From positions 1,860,001 to 1,924,000 of the forward strand of contig CAVUHC010000008.1 of the NCBI GenBank assembly GCA_963741135.1: DNA of 64,000 nucleotides, read 5' to 3'. The translations under genes were made by a program, and so were the position numbers. Positions 47,122 to 56,086 of the stretch are shown here, piece after piece (the first letter of the stretch is position 1; each line of letters opens with the position of its first letter). The notes under the pieces were generated by a model, which saw only the letters and a list, made by a program, of their open reading frames with translations, did no database searches and was not told the origin of the DNA. This DNA comes from Gp6-AA40 sp963741135. GTDB taxonomy: Bacteria; Acidobacteriota; Vicinamibacteria; Vicinamibacterales; UBA2999.

Positions 47122-47797
47122 GCGCGCGCAGCCGGGCCAGATCTGCGAGCACCCCGAACGTCCTGGACAACCCGTACTTCGATCGCCCGTGCCGCCGCGG
47201 CCGGTGACTCACCTCCACCTCGGCAATCCTCCCGCCCAGCTGACTGGCAAGGGCCGGGAGATACCGGTGCATCCCGGGCCGCAGCCTGAGCGGCTTCACG
47301 ACAGTCGCGCGATAGACCTTCAAGCGAGCAGCCGTTGTCGTGCAGGCGCACGCCGCTGACGACCCCGAGCAGCCAGTTCGCAACAGCCGACGGAAGATAC
47401 CGCGTCAGGAAGTTGTCCTTCCGCTTCCTCCGCCATCCGCTACACGATGTCCTTGCGCCGAGCCAGCGTCAGCATCGCGGGGATATCGTTTGGATCGTTC
47501 TGCAGATCGCCGTCCAGCGTGACGATGAACTGGCCGCGGGACTGAGCGAACCCGGCGGCGAAGGCCGCGGTCTGGCCGAAGTTGCGCGTGAACCGAATCA
47601 CCCTCACCAGCGGGTCCCGCGCCTGCACCTCCGCGAGCTCGCTGAAACGTCCCGTCGATGCTTCCGTCATCGACGAGGATCATTTCGTAAGACACGCCGA
47701 TCTGGGCGAACACGCCCGTCAGCTCGTCGTGCAGCGGCACGACGTTCTGCTCTTCGTCGCGAAGAGGGATGACGATGGAGACTTCAGGATCGACCAA
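47042..47797 (-). CDS. GT2 glycosyltransferase, dolichol-phosphate mannosyltransferase-like (three frame changes)
   Basis: The pieces read VSIVIPLRDEEQNVVPLHDE, then VIRFTRNFGQTAAFAAGF and IVTLDGDLQNDPNDIP (the DxD-like motif), then CGWRRKRKDNFLTRYLPSAV, and VYRATVVKPLRLRPGMHRYL, followed by RRHGRSKYGLSRT. Together these form the GT2 DPM1/ArnC type that transfers a sugar from a nucleotide donor to a polyprenyl phosphate. Frame changes lie near 47660, 47440 and 47360. The DedA-like protein is upstream and a membrane GT39-type protein is adjacent, so this region may belong to lipid-linked sugar metabolism. Confidence 0.82.
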
Positions 47798-47827
47798 TGC
47801 TGAATCTCGAATGACGAGTGTGGAATG

Positions 47828-48415
47828 CTACCTGCGCCGGCGGCTCACGAGCCACCAGGTCCCGGCCGCGGCAACGATCAACCCCGCAACCCAGACTGCG
47901 ATGATCCGGCCCCGGGTCCGCATCAGCTCCAGCGCAGCGTCGCCGTAGCGGATGGCGAGCGCGCCAAGCACCAGGTAGCGGACGCCGCGCGCCGCGGCAA
48001 TCGCGAGTGACGAACTGAGCGGCCGCACTCCGGCGACGCCGGCCATCAGGACGAACAACTTGAACGGCGCAGGCGGAGGCAGGATTGCGGGCACCATCAG
48101 CGCCAGAAGTCCGTGGCGCCGGTACATCGCGAGGGCCCGCGCGGTGTGCCCGGCCTTCAGTCGCTTGTTCAGGAACGCTTCGCCGCCCCGCTCCGCGATG
48201 CGATACAGCACGTAGCACCCCGTCACCGATCCTGCCGTCGTCATCGCCACGTAGTACGGCATCAACGCCTTGTTGCGTACGACCATCAACACGACGAGCA
48301 GGTCGTTGATCTGCGGCAGCGAGACAAACGAGGAGTCGAGGAAGGCGACGACGAAAAGTCCCGGGCCGCCCAGCGAGAGGGCGACGCCGTAGACCCAGTT
48401 GATGAAGGACTGCAC
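47828..48415 (-). CDS. DedA/VTT-domain membrane protein (YqaA-like)
   Basis: A 195-residue polytopic membrane protein of the DedA/VTT (SNARE-associated) type, with a substrate-like motif VPAILPPPAPFKLFVLMAG and a conserved RHGLLALM region. DedA proteins are thought to move lipid carriers such as undecaprenyl phosphate. The start at 48415 is only 29 bp from the divergent glycosyltransferase start. Confidence 0.82.
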   Translation of the reverse strand: MQSFINWVYGVALSLGGPGLFVVAFLDSSFVSLPQINDLLVVLMVVRNKALMPYYVAMTTAGSVTGCYVLYRIAERGGEAFLNKRLKAGHTARALAMYRRHGLLALMVPAILPPPAPFKLFVLMAGVAGVRPLSSSLAIAAARGVRYLVLGALAIRYGDAALELMRTRGRIIAVWVAGLIVAAAGTWWLVSRRRR

Positions 48416-48444
48416 CTATTCGCGATATTCTGAGCAGCGGACAC

Positions 48445-50158
48445 GTGATTATATCGCCCCCGACGGCCGTCGAGCGGCGCCTTCCCTGGTTGCTGGCCGC
48501 CGCCGCGGCACTCGCCGGCGCTGCGGCATGGGCGGTGTTCTTCCGTGCCGGCCTCGTTCTCAGCCATTACGACGCGAAGGCGCATCTGGTTGTCGCACGG
48601 CGCGTCATCGACAACCTCACGCCGGGCTGGCAGCAGATCGGCGCGGTGTGGCTGCCGCTTCCCCATCTGATCGAGCTCCTTCCGACCCAGGTCGATCTGT
48701 CTTCTATCGCACGGGCGCGTTCGCATCGCTGGTGTCGATCGGCGTGCCTGGCCATCACGACGTACGCGGCGGCGCGGCTTATTCTGCGCGTGACCGGATC
48801 GCGTCCTGGCGCGGCTGTGTGCGCGGCGCTGCTCGTCGCTCAATCCGAACCTGCTCTATCTCCACACGACACCGATGACCGAGCCGCTGCTGCTGGCCTC
48901 ATCGATGCTCGTCGTCCTGTGGCTACTTGAATGGGTCGAAGACGACCGCGACACCGTACCACCAAAGCTGGCACTGGCGCTCTTTGCCGCCGCGTGGACG
49001 CGATACGAGGCGTGGGCGGTCATTGGTGCAGCGCTGGCAGCGGTTGGTTACGCCACGTGGCGGCGAGGTTCCGGCACCGCACACCTTGCTGCGACGGTTG
49101 GCTCGTCTTGGGGTCTGGCCCGCACTGGCCGTTGTTATCTTTCTCGTCAATAGCCGCATCACGGTGGGCTCCTGGTTTGTCAGCGACGGGTTCTACGTGC
49201 CCGATCCGACGTATGCGCATCAACCGTTGAGAACGCTGCTGGGAATCTGGTGGGGCACGCATCAATTGAGCGGCTACGCGATCGAGGCGATCGCGCTCGC
49301 GGCTGCCGCCGTCATCGGGTGGCGCTCGTTGTCGCGACGCGATCAGGCTCCACTGCTCATCACGCTGGCGCTCTTCGCCGCGGCGGCGGTGCCTGTCGTG
49401 GCTTTCTACGACGGGCATCCCTATCGCATCCGTTACATGATTCCCGTGGTGGCGGCGTGCGCGGTGTTCTGCGGGCTGGCAGTTGGGTTGATCTCTGAAA
49501 CGCGGACCTTAAAGGTCCGCGCCGCACGTGCAAAGGTCCGCGCTGCACGTGCAAAGGTCCGTGCTGCACGTGCAAGGTCGGCGCTGCATCTGAGGAGAAG
49601 GTCCGCGCCGCTCCGAGTGGAGCGGCCACTCGGGCTCCAGCCGGTCTAGCTGCTGCACTTCTCGTGTCGCTGCTGATCGAATCGCCCGTCTGGAACATGC
49701 AGGCTCCGATGCTGCTCGAAGCGCAATGGGATCGCGGCGCCAGCCTGGGACGACGCGACGTCACGACCTGCCTCACGCGCGAATACGGCGGCGAGAAGAT
49801 CCTCGCGAGCATGGGTTCGCTCGCCCACTACATGCAGGAGCTGTCCGGCAGCGGATTCGCCATCGCCGATTTCGTCAACGAGGGCAACGGTGTCATCTGG
49901 AACATGGCGCTCCAGACGGGCCCCGCGCCGCATACGGGGTGGATGCTCGTGGAGGAAGTCGCGGAAGGCGGGGACGTTCTGGCCGAGCGGGTCCGCCGCG
50001 ACCCGGCTTTCACGCGGGGCATGACCCGCGTGTGCGAGGGGGGTGGCGTGGCTCTGTTTAGACGGGACGAAATGCAAAATGCAAAATTCAAAATGCAAAC
50101 AGTACCTGCGGGAATGCAAACAGTACCGTCCACGATAGCGCCGCCGCTAACCAAGTAG
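48445..50158 (+). CDS. GT39-type membrane glycosyltransferase with in-frame REP tandem repeat (several frame changes)
   Basis: Sequences AKAHLVVARRVIDNLTPGWQ and IGAVWLPLPHLIELLPTQVD, with later multiple membrane helices and a periplasmic tail (YGGEKILASMGSLAHYMQEL), fit the GT39/PMT-like family that glycosylates from lipid-linked sugars. Frame changes occur near 48700, 48745, 48840, 49100 and 49640. Inside the gene, at 49498-49610, there is a tandem 21-bp unit encoding KVRAARA. The 3' end runs into an ATGCAAAATTC inverted repeat. GTG start at 48445. Confidence 0.72.
49498..49610. repeat. REP palindrome plus tandem 21-bp units inside the GT39-type gene
   Basis: CGCGGACCTTAAAGGTCCGC (49501-49520) is followed by at least three 21-bp units starting AAAGGTCCGCG and ending GCACGTGC, then degenerate copies. 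In the coding frame each unit adds KVRAARA. The palindrome is of the RAYT-associated family. Confidence 0.88.
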
Positions 50159-50189
50159 TGTTTGCATTTTGCATTTTGAATTTTGCATT
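50071..50189. repeat. ATGCAAAATTC-type inverted repeat at the GT39/barrel junction
   Basis: Left arm 50071-50100 and right arm 50160-50189 are complementary over about 29 bp, enclosing 59 bp. The last 30 codons of the GT39-type frame are repeat sequence. The right arm ends 6 bp before the terminus of the convergent barrel gene at 50195. Confidence 0.88.
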
Positions 50190-50194
50190 ACAGA

Positions 50195-50893
50195 TTACCG
50201 CCCAAATCTCACCCCTAATGTGGCCTGATACGTCCACCCACCGAGATCGATCGCTGTGCCTGCGAACGGCGCTGGCAGGTCGCCATGTGCGCTCTGGTAG
50301 CGCACCTCGAAGCCCGCGCTGGCCGTATCACCTGCGAAGCGGACCCCGCCGAGCGCAACCGGGCCCGTTTGCGTCCCCGACGCGACATAGGAGTTCCGGA
50401 AGATGCTCCGGTCCCGAAAATCGACGAACTCGCCCGATTCGCTGTACCGCCAGTTGATGACCCCCAGGCCGGCACCGACATACGGTTGGAAGCCTGACTG
50501 CTGACCAAGCGGCAGCACGCGGAACGTGAACGTCGCCGGCACTGTCCGCAGCCGCAGCTGCTGCGCGATCTCCGTTCCGTCGGTATCGACGAAATTCGTG
50601 TAGACCGTCGGGATGGTTCGACGCGTGAACGCGATGCCCGCGCCGGCCTCGAGGTATTGGCCGATCGGGACGAGCCATTCGGCGCCCAGCGATGCACCGC
50701 TCATCTCGCTCACATCGAACGTGAGAAAGCTGCGGTTTGCATTGAGCACGTCACCGTCGACGCGGGCGTCTTCCCCGCGCACGGAGAAATACCCGAGCGA
50801 AACGTTGAACGTCTGTTGCGCAAACGCCGGCCGCGCATCACCCAACACCCCGCCACACAGCAGCGCCAGGCCCAACAGGAATTTCCGCAACAT
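50195..50893 (-). CDS. Outer-membrane beta-barrel protein
   Basis: The 232-residue product has a signal peptide (MLRKFLLGLALLCGGVLGDA, ending PAFAQ) and beta-rich segments such as FQPYVGAGLGVINWRY. The final ATLGVRFGR is a typical barrel C-terminus. It belongs to the general OmpW/OMP_b-brl group; substrate unknown. I start at 50893; an upstream in-frame extension to 50983 lacks a signal peptide. Confidence 0.7.
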   Translation of the reverse strand: MLRKFLLGLALLCGGVLGDARPAFAQQTFNVSLGYFSVRGEDARVDGDVLNANRSFLTFDVSEMSGASLGAEWLVPIGQYLEAGAGIAFTRRTIPTVYTNFVDTDGTEIAQQLRLRTVPATFTFRVLPLGQQSGFQPYVGAGLGVINWRYSESGEFVDFRDRSIFRNSYVASGTQTGPVALGGVRFAGDTASAGFEVRYQSAHGDLPAPFAGTAIDLGGWTYQATLGVRFGR

Positions 50894-50934
50894 AGTGCTG
50901 ACCTCCAGCCGCGGCCATGCAGAGCAACTGAAGT

Positions 50935-51042
50935 GCCACAACCGAAGAGCCACCACGAAGACGACGACGATCGCGAAGCACACGAAGTGCTTAGGCGTAT
51001 TTCGTGACCTTTGCAGATATCGTGATCTTCGTGGTTAGGCCG
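50935..51042. repeat. CACGAAGA-type word repeat
   Basis: AGCCACCACGAAGACGACGA and GAAGCACACGAAGTGCTTAG are followed by complementary words such as GATATCGTGATCTTCGTGGT. The region is not protein coding and lies between two minus-strand genes. It resembles the other word-like inverted repeats in the window, though it is less regular. Confidence 0.5.
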
Positions 51043-51063
51043 CGATCGTGTCGCTCGGATGGG

Positions 51064-51882
51064 TCACTTCGTCCGCTTTGGAGTGCGTTTCCCGCGGAAC
51101 TCTTCGATGACGGCCACGATCTGGCCGTGCACGTGGCCGTTCGAGGCAATGAGATGGGCGGCCGCCGGATCGAATGGGCCCCCGTCCATCCCCGTCACGC
51201 GCCCCGCTGCCTCTTCGACAATCAGCGCGCCGGCGGCCACGTCCCACGGCTGGAGATGCTGCTCCCAGAAGGCCTCGAAACGCCCGGCTGCCACGTAACA
51301 CAGATCGAGCGCCGCGGATCCAAGCCGGCGGACCGCGCGCGCGCGACCGAGGAAGAAGCCGAACAGCTCCACCAGGTCACCGCTCTCTTCGTGCACGTTG
51401 TACGGGAAACCGGTGACAAGCAGCGAGTCGAGCAGCACGCGGGTGTCCGAGACGTGCAGATGTCGGCCGTTGAGATACGCGCCTTCACCGCGCTCAGCGG
51501 TGAACAGCTCCTTTCGCGTCGGATCGTAGATGGCCGCCACCTCGGACCGCCCGTCGATTTCGAGCGCGAGGGAGGAGCAGTAAATGGGAAGGCCGTGGGC
51601 GTAGTTGGTCGTGCCGTCAAGCGGGTCGAATACCCAGCGAAAACGCGAGGGCGGACGATTTCCGTCCGATCCGCCGAGTTCCTCTGCCAGGATGTCGTGA
51701 TCCGGAAAACGCTCCCCGAGAATCTCCCGGCACATTCGCTCGCATGCCAGATCGATTTCGGTAACGAGGTCGATGCGTCCCTTCTTGTCGATCCGGAAAC
51801 CCGATTCCTGCCCCGCGTGCTGGATGTCGCCGGCCTTCAGAACGATTTCGACGGCCGTTGCCAGGTAGGCAGGATCAGGCAA
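51064..51882 (-). CDS. Inositol monophosphatase family protein (SuhB-like)
   Basis: The 272-residue enzyme has the metal sites EELGG (about 67-71), WVFDPLDGTTNYAHGLP and QPWDVAAGALIVEEAAGRVT of the inositol monophosphatase family, a Mg-dependent phosphatase. Members such as SuhB also act on rRNA antitermination; which role applies here is unclear. The gene is complete. Confidence 0.9.
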   Translation of the reverse strand: MPDPAYLATAVEIVLKAGDIQHAGQESGFRIDKKGRIDLVTEIDLACERMCREILGERFPDHDILAEELGGSDGNRPPSRFRWVFDPLDGTTNYAHGLPIYCSSLALEIDGRSEVAAIYDPTRKELFTAERGEGAYLNGRHLHVSDTRVLLDSLLVTGFPYNVHEESGDLVELFGFFLGRARAVRRLGSAALDLCYVAAGRFEAFWEQHLQPWDVAAGALIVEEAAGRVTGMDGGPFDPAAAHLIASNGHVHGQIVAVIEEFRGKRTPKRTK

Positions 51883-51917
51883 TGCTGAAGTCCGAATGGC
51901 GATTGCTGAATGCCTGC

Positions 51918-52376
51918 TTACTCATTCGCAATTCGACACTCAGCATTGTCGCGCCTTTTGACCATTCGTACCTCCATCCCGCCTTCCGCGGCCCGGTGGA
52001 ACGTCATCTCATCCATGAAGCTGCGCATCAGGAGGATGCCTCGGCCACTCGACTTGAGGAGGTTTTCCTGCGCCCGAGGGTCGGCGATCGTCGACGGATC
52101 GAACCCGCCGCCTTCGTCGCGGACGCGGATCGCGAGGCCCGGCACCCCGTCGCCCTGGAGCACCGTGAACTCGACGTGCACGCGCTTGCGCACGTCGCTG
52201 CAGTTTCCGTGCTTGATCGCGTTGATCACCGACTCGCGCAGGGCGACGCCCACCCAGTGCAAGGACTCCTCATCGAGTCCGGCCCTCCGTCCGATGTGAT
52301 CGCTCACCAACTGGATGCAGTCGAGCATCTCCAGGGAGCTGTGAAAGTCGACACGGATGGTGTTGCCACTGGTCAT
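51918..52376 (-). CDS. Anti-sigma factor-type serine kinase (RsbW/SpoIIAB-like HATPase)
   Basis: The 152-residue product has a HATPase_c_2 fold: VALRESVINAIKHGN (N box), IRVRDEGGGFDP (G1 box) and GRGILLMRSFMDEM (G2 box). Such proteins hold partner sigma factors or switch proteins in check and phosphorylate anti-anti-sigma factors. No partner gene is next to it. The start is divergent from aroA, 28 bp away. Confidence 0.85.
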   Translation of the reverse strand: MTSGNTIRVDFHSSLEMLDCIQLVSDHIGRRAGLDEESLHWVGVALRESVINAIKHGNCSDVRKRVHVEFTVLQGDGVPGLAIRVRDEGGGFDPSTIADPRAQENLLKSSGRGILLMRSFMDEMTFHRAAEGGMEVRMVKRRDNAECRIANE

Positions 52377-52404
52377 CGGCTCTGATCGCGATTATAACTG
52401 TCTC

Positions 52405-53712
52405 ATGTCCGCGACTTTCGCCGTAACCGTGCAGCCCGCTGCCCGCATGCGCGGCCGCGTCCGCCCGCCCGGCGACAAGTCGATTTCGCACCGGTACGCA
52501 ATGCTGGCCGCGATTGCCGATGGTCCGTCCACGATCCACGGGTATTCGACCGGGGCAGACTGCGCATCGACGCTTGCCTGCCTGCAGGCGCTCGGCGTCC
52601 CGATCGAGCAGGTCACTCGTGACCTCGCCAGCGGCCTCCAGCTCGATATCCTCGGTCTGCAAGTCGGCGGTTTGCAGCCGCCGTCTTCGACGCTCGATGC
52701 CGGCAACTCCGGGAGCACCATGCGCATGCTGTCCGGCATCCTGGCGGCGCACCCGTTCCGCTCGACGATCACGGGCGACAACTCGCTACGCGGCCGTCCA
52801 ATGGGCCGCATCATCGTGCCGCTGGAGCGCATGGGCGCGCGGATTTCGTCGGAGGATGGTCGTCCGCCGCTGTCGATCCTGGGGACGGACCGGCTCAAGG
52901 CCATTGATTTCCAGCCCGACGTCCCCAGCGCGCAGGTCAAGAGCGCCGTGCTCCTGGCGGGACTCCACGCCGAGGGTATGACGCGGGTCGTCGAACCGCT
53001 GTCCACGCGCGACCATACGGAGCGGGCGCTCGAAGCATTCGGTGTACAGGTCGAGCGGGCGGGAACCGCGGTCGCCATTCGCGGCGGCCAGCGCCTGATT
53101 GGCAGCACGCTCCATGTACCTGGCGACATCTCGTCGGCGGCGTTCTGGATGGTGGCGGCGGCGGCACTCCCCGGCTCCGAGGTGATCATCGAGCACGTCG
53201 GGCTCAACCCGTCGCGAACCGGGATCATCAACGTGCTCCAGCGTATGGGCGCGGATGTCAGGCCCGCGATCGCGCACGCGCAGGCAGGCGAGCCGATCGG
53301 GACGATCGCGGTCCGTCATGGCGATCTCGTCGCCGCAGAGATCGTCCCGGACGAAGTGCCGGGCGTCATCGACGAGCTGCCGGTCCTTGCCGCGCTGGCG
53401 ACTCACGGCGGCGAGCTGACGGTCAGCGGCGCACAGGAGCTGCGCGTCAAGGAAAGCGATCGTATCTCCGCACTCGCGGATGGGCTCCGCCGCATGGGAG
53501 GCGAAATCGACGAACAGCCCGACGGGTTCCATGTGCGCGGGCGCAACCGGCTCCGCGGAGGCGAGGTCGACGCGAAGAACGACCACCGGCTGGCAATGGC
53601 GTTCGCGATCGCCGCGCTCGGCGCATCGGGACCGACGGTCATACACGATGCCGGCGCGGCGGCAGTCTCGTACCCCGAGTTCTTCTCGGTGCTCGAATCC
53701 CTGCGCGCGTGA
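52405..53712 (+). CDS. aroA: 3-phosphoshikimate 1-carboxyvinyltransferase (EPSP synthase)
   Basis: Complete 435-residue enzyme of the shikimate pathway, forming EPSP from shikimate-3-phosphate and PEP. Motifs include RPPGDKSISHRYAMLAAIAD, LDAGNSGSTMRMLSG and AQELRVKESDRISALADGLR. The ATG at 52405 was preferred to earlier frames. Its stop overlaps the start of aroK (GTGA), a coupled pair. Confidence 0.95.
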   Translation: MSATFAVTVQPAARMRGRVRPPGDKSISHRYAMLAAIADGPSTIHGYSTGADCASTLACLQALGVPIEQVTRDLASGLQLDILGLQVGGLQPPSSTLDAGNSGSTMRMLSGILAAHPFRSTITGDNSLRGRPMGRIIVPLERMGARISSEDGRPPLSILGTDRLKAIDFQPDVPSAQVKSAVLLAGLHAEGMTRVVEPLSTRDHTERALEAFGVQVERAGTAVAIRGGQRLIGSTLHVPGDISSAAFWMVAAAALPGSEVIIEHVGLNPSRTGIINVLQRMGADVRPAIAHAQAGEPIGTIAVRHGDLVAAEIVPDEVPGVIDELPVLAALATHGGELTVSGAQELRVKESDRISALADGLRRMGGEIDEQPDGFHVRGRNRLRGGEVDAKNDHRLAMAFAIAALGASGPTVIHDAGAAAVSYPEFFSVLESLRA

Positions 53713-54206
53713 AGACCGATAAGCTGTATCTGGTGGGATTCATGGGTGCCGGCAAGACCAGCGTGGCCCGCGCGCTCGGCCGGCGCATCGGCTGGCGCGT
53801 TGAGGACATCGATCACCGCATCGAGGCGCGCGAACGTAGGCGCGTCGCCGACATCTTTGCCCGCGAAGGCGAGCCATACTTCCGCAACGTCGAGCGCACG
53901 ATACTGCAGGAGCTGCTGCCTGAACGTCACATGATCGTGTCCACCGGGGGCGGAACATTCGTCGACCCTGAAAATCGCACCACGATGCTGGCCGATGGCG
54001 CCGTCGCGTGGCTTGACGCGCCGCTCGAGCGCGTGATCGAGCGTGTGCCTGCCGATGGCCGCCGTCCGCTCGCCGCCGACCGTGTGCAGATGGAGCAGCT
54101 CTACACCTACCGGCAAGGTGCCTATTGCCAGGCGCACGTGCGCATCGACGCTTCGCGGCCGGTCCCCGAAATCGTCGAGCGTTTACTAGAATGGATCGGC
54201 TATTGA
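53709..54206 (+). CDS. aroK: Shikimate kinase
   Basis: The 165-residue kinase has the Walker A LVGFMGAGKTSVARALG and shikimate-binding residues DIDHRIEARE, RNVERTIL and VSTGGGTFV. It catalyses the ATP-dependent step before AroA. GTG start overlapping the aroA stop gives translational coupling of two pathway enzymes. Confidence 0.93.
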   Translation: MKTDKLYLVGFMGAGKTSVARALGRRIGWRVEDIDHRIEARERRRVADIFAREGEPYFRNVERTILQELLPERHMIVSTGGGTFVDPENRTTMLADGAVAWLDAPLERVIERVPADGRRPLAADRVQMEQLYTYRQGAYCQAHVRIDASRPVPEIVERLLEWIGY

Positions 54207-54225
54207 TGCCATGGGTCACACATAG

Positions 54226-54356
54226 ACCAAGACACAGCGGAAAACCCTGTCTCTGTGTCTCTGTGTCTCTGCGGCCTGATGGAACACAGAGCGGCGCGGA
54301 CCTTCTTGCCCCGCCGAAGCAGCAAAGCTGCGAAGGCGGGTGAGGTCCGCGGAATA
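54226..54356. repeat. GACACAGC word repeat and REP-like palindrome in the aroK/phosphoesterase gap
   Basis: AGACCAAGACACAGCGGAAA and CTGTCTCTGTGTCTCTGTGT (54226-54283) form an inverted word repeat. They are followed by GGCGCGGACCTTCTTG and, after a nested hairpin of CCGCCGAAGC/GCGAAGGCGG, by GTGAGGTCCGCGG (54346-54354), a GCGGACC palindrome interrupted by an inserted stem. The repeats fill the gap completely. Confidence 0.82.
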
Positions 54357-54357
54357 G

Positions 54358-55092
54358 ATGAGATATCTCGTTATCAGCGACATCCACGCCAATCTCGAGG
54401 CGCTCGACGCGGTCCTGGCTGTCGCCACTGACTACGATCACGCGCTCGTACTCGGAGATTTCGTCGGTTACGGCGCAGATCCGAATGCCGTCATCGATCG
54501 CGTGCTGTCGCTTCCTTCCGCGACCTTCATCCGCGGCAATCATGACAAGGTGGGCGCCGGACTCGAAGACACCGACGGCTTCAACTATCTGGCCCGACAC
54601 GCCATCACGTGGACCGCAAACGCGCTCACCCAGGAACATCGGACGTGGCTGGCGGCCCTCCCGAAAGGGCCCGTGATGGTCGACACGATGGTCGAGATCT
54701 GCCACGGGGCGCCGTTCGACGAGGACGTCTACATTTTCGACGACCTCGATGCGATGCGCGCGCTTCGTGCCTCGGAGCGTCCGCTCTGTCTCTTCGGCCA
54801 CACGCACGTGCCGGCCGCGTTCGTGTTCGACAGCCAGCTGCGGACCATCGGCTCGCTCCGCGGCGCGCGCGTGGACATCTCCGTCAACGCCCAGGCGCGA
54901 TACCTCGTCAATTGCGGCGCCGTCGGACAGCCACGCGACGGCGATCCGCGTGCGGCGTTCGGGATCCTCGACACCAATACGCGCTCGCTGACGCTGATAC
55001 GGGTTGAGTACGACGTGGCCGCGGCACAGGCCAAGATCATCGCCGCCGGATTGCCGGATGTCCTCGCGCAGCGCCTCGCGGTTGGGCGTTAG
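54358..55092 (+). CDS. Metallophosphoesterase
   Basis: The 244-residue product shows the phosphoesterase motifs SDIHANLEALDAVL, LGDFVGYGADPNAV, IRGNHDKV and CLFGHTHVPAAF of the calcineurin-like superfamily (YfcE/diadenosine-type). Substrate not determined. ATG at 54358 lies immediately after the repeat block, with no clear ribosome binding site. Confidence 0.88.
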   Translation: MRYLVISDIHANLEALDAVLAVATDYDHALVLGDFVGYGADPNAVIDRVLSLPSATFIRGNHDKVGAGLEDTDGFNYLARHAITWTANALTQEHRTWLAALPKGPVMVDTMVEICHGAPFDEDVYIFDDLDAMRALRASERPLCLFGHTHVPAAFVFDSQLRTIGSLRGARVDISVNAQARYLVNCGAVGQPRDGDPRAAFGILDTNTRSLTLIRVEYDVAAAQAKIIAAGLPDVLAQRLAVGR

Positions 55093-55140
55093 CGCACCAA
55101 CTTCCGCTGATACGAACCACCGAGGCACCGAGACACCGAG

Positions 55141-55890
55141 TTGAATGTGAAGACGTTGATAGCCATTAGCGCGGCTCTGGTTGTGGAAACGGCGTGCGGC
55201 GGGTCGAGCCATGTCACAGGTCGCGTGACGAAACTGGAGAATGGACCACTCGTAGGCGCGACCGTGACCATTGATGGTCTGAAGACCCACCGTCAGCTCG
55301 TCACCGACGCCGCGGGTCGATTCGAGTTCCCTGCGCTTGCCGCCGGCGCGTACAACCTCAAGGCTGAGCTGCCCGGATACGTGATGGAGACTCGTCCCGG
55401 CGTCGCGGTTGCGCGCGGCGCCACCGCGACCGCTGACTTCGTCCTCCACGCCGCATGCCTTGAAGAGGGCTCGTACGTCGATGGCGGACTGCCGTGGGGC
55501 CTCCAGGCGGCACAGGCGGTTCTGCACGTCCGCATCGGCGCCGCCTCTGCGGCGGATCGCTGGATCGTCAACGACCTCTGCATCGAAGGCATCGACCACA
55601 CCGCGACGGTCATCAGCATCCTCAATATGGGCCAGGAGAGCGGAACAATTCCGCGCACCATTCACATCGTCATGGACGGCCGCACCCCATTCGTTTCAGG
55701 CGAGGAATACGTCGCGTTCTTGCGGTGGGAGGCTGCGATTGGACGCTATCGACCGATTGCCGGTCCGATATTCATGATCCCGGTGCGCGATGACAAAGTC
55801 GTGTGGAATCGCACCGACGCACCCACGATCCACGACGGTCAGGACGTCAGCAAGGCGATGGCCGCCCTGTACACCCTTCTGAAACGGTAG
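55141..55890 (+). CDS. Lipoprotein with carboxypeptidase-regulatory domain
   Basis: The N-terminus has a lipobox-like VVETACGGS and then a carboxypeptidase-regulatory beta-sandwich (VTGRVTKLENGPLVGATVTI, about residues 25-105). The second half has no recognised domain. The start could be TTG 55141 or GTG 55147; an ATG at 55145 would meet a stop at once. It is preceded by a GACACCGAG word repeat (about 55112-55140). Confidence 0.66.
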   Translation: MNVKTLIAISAALVVETACGGSSHVTGRVTKLENGPLVGATVTIDGLKTHRQLVTDAAGRFEFPALAAGAYNLKAELPGYVMETRPGVAVARGATATADFVLHAACLEEGSYVDGGLPWGLQAAQAVLHVRIGAASAADRWIVNDLCIEGIDHTATVISILNMGQESGTIPRTIHIVMDGRTPFVSGEEYVAFLRWEAAIGRYRPIAGPIFMIPVRDDKVVWNRTDAPTIHDGQDVSKAMAALYTLLKR

Positions 55891-55924
55891 CCCGTAACAG
55901 CAACTACCGCCACGAATTGCGCTC

Positions 55925-56086
55925 CTAGGATTTCGGGTTTGGGGTTTGGGGTTTGGGATTTGACGCGCGCTTTCTGAGTTCAGAAGCGTAAGCGTCTGCC
56001 GCGGCGCGTGAGCCGAGAATCCAACCGACGACCACGCCGAGCAGGAGGACGCCGGGGATGTAGAGGAAGTGCGCGGCGGTCGGCAT
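55925..56086 (-). CDS. 53-residue membrane protein downstream of ccmD
   Basis: ATG at 56086 overlaps the ccmD stop (TGATG), and the product MPTAAHFLYIPGVLLLGVVV continues GWILGSRAAADAYASELRKR, one helix and a polar end. The last twelve residues are encoded by the GGGTTTGGGG word repeat (about 55926-55960), so the natural C-terminus may have been altered by repeat insertion. Confidence 0.55.
   Translation of the reverse strand: MPTAAHFLYIPGVLLLGVVVGWILGSRAAADAYASELRKRASNPKPQTPNPKS

Noticed and set aside
49498..49610. A minisatellite unrelated to REPs
   Set aside because: The unit AAAGGTCCGCG contains half of the RAYT-linked palindrome, and a full palindrome precedes the array.
53740..55665. 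A 641-residue minus-strand frame opposite aroK and the phosphoesterase
   Set aside because: It spans two confirmed genes on the other strand and an intergenic repeat; its protein has no recognised domain.
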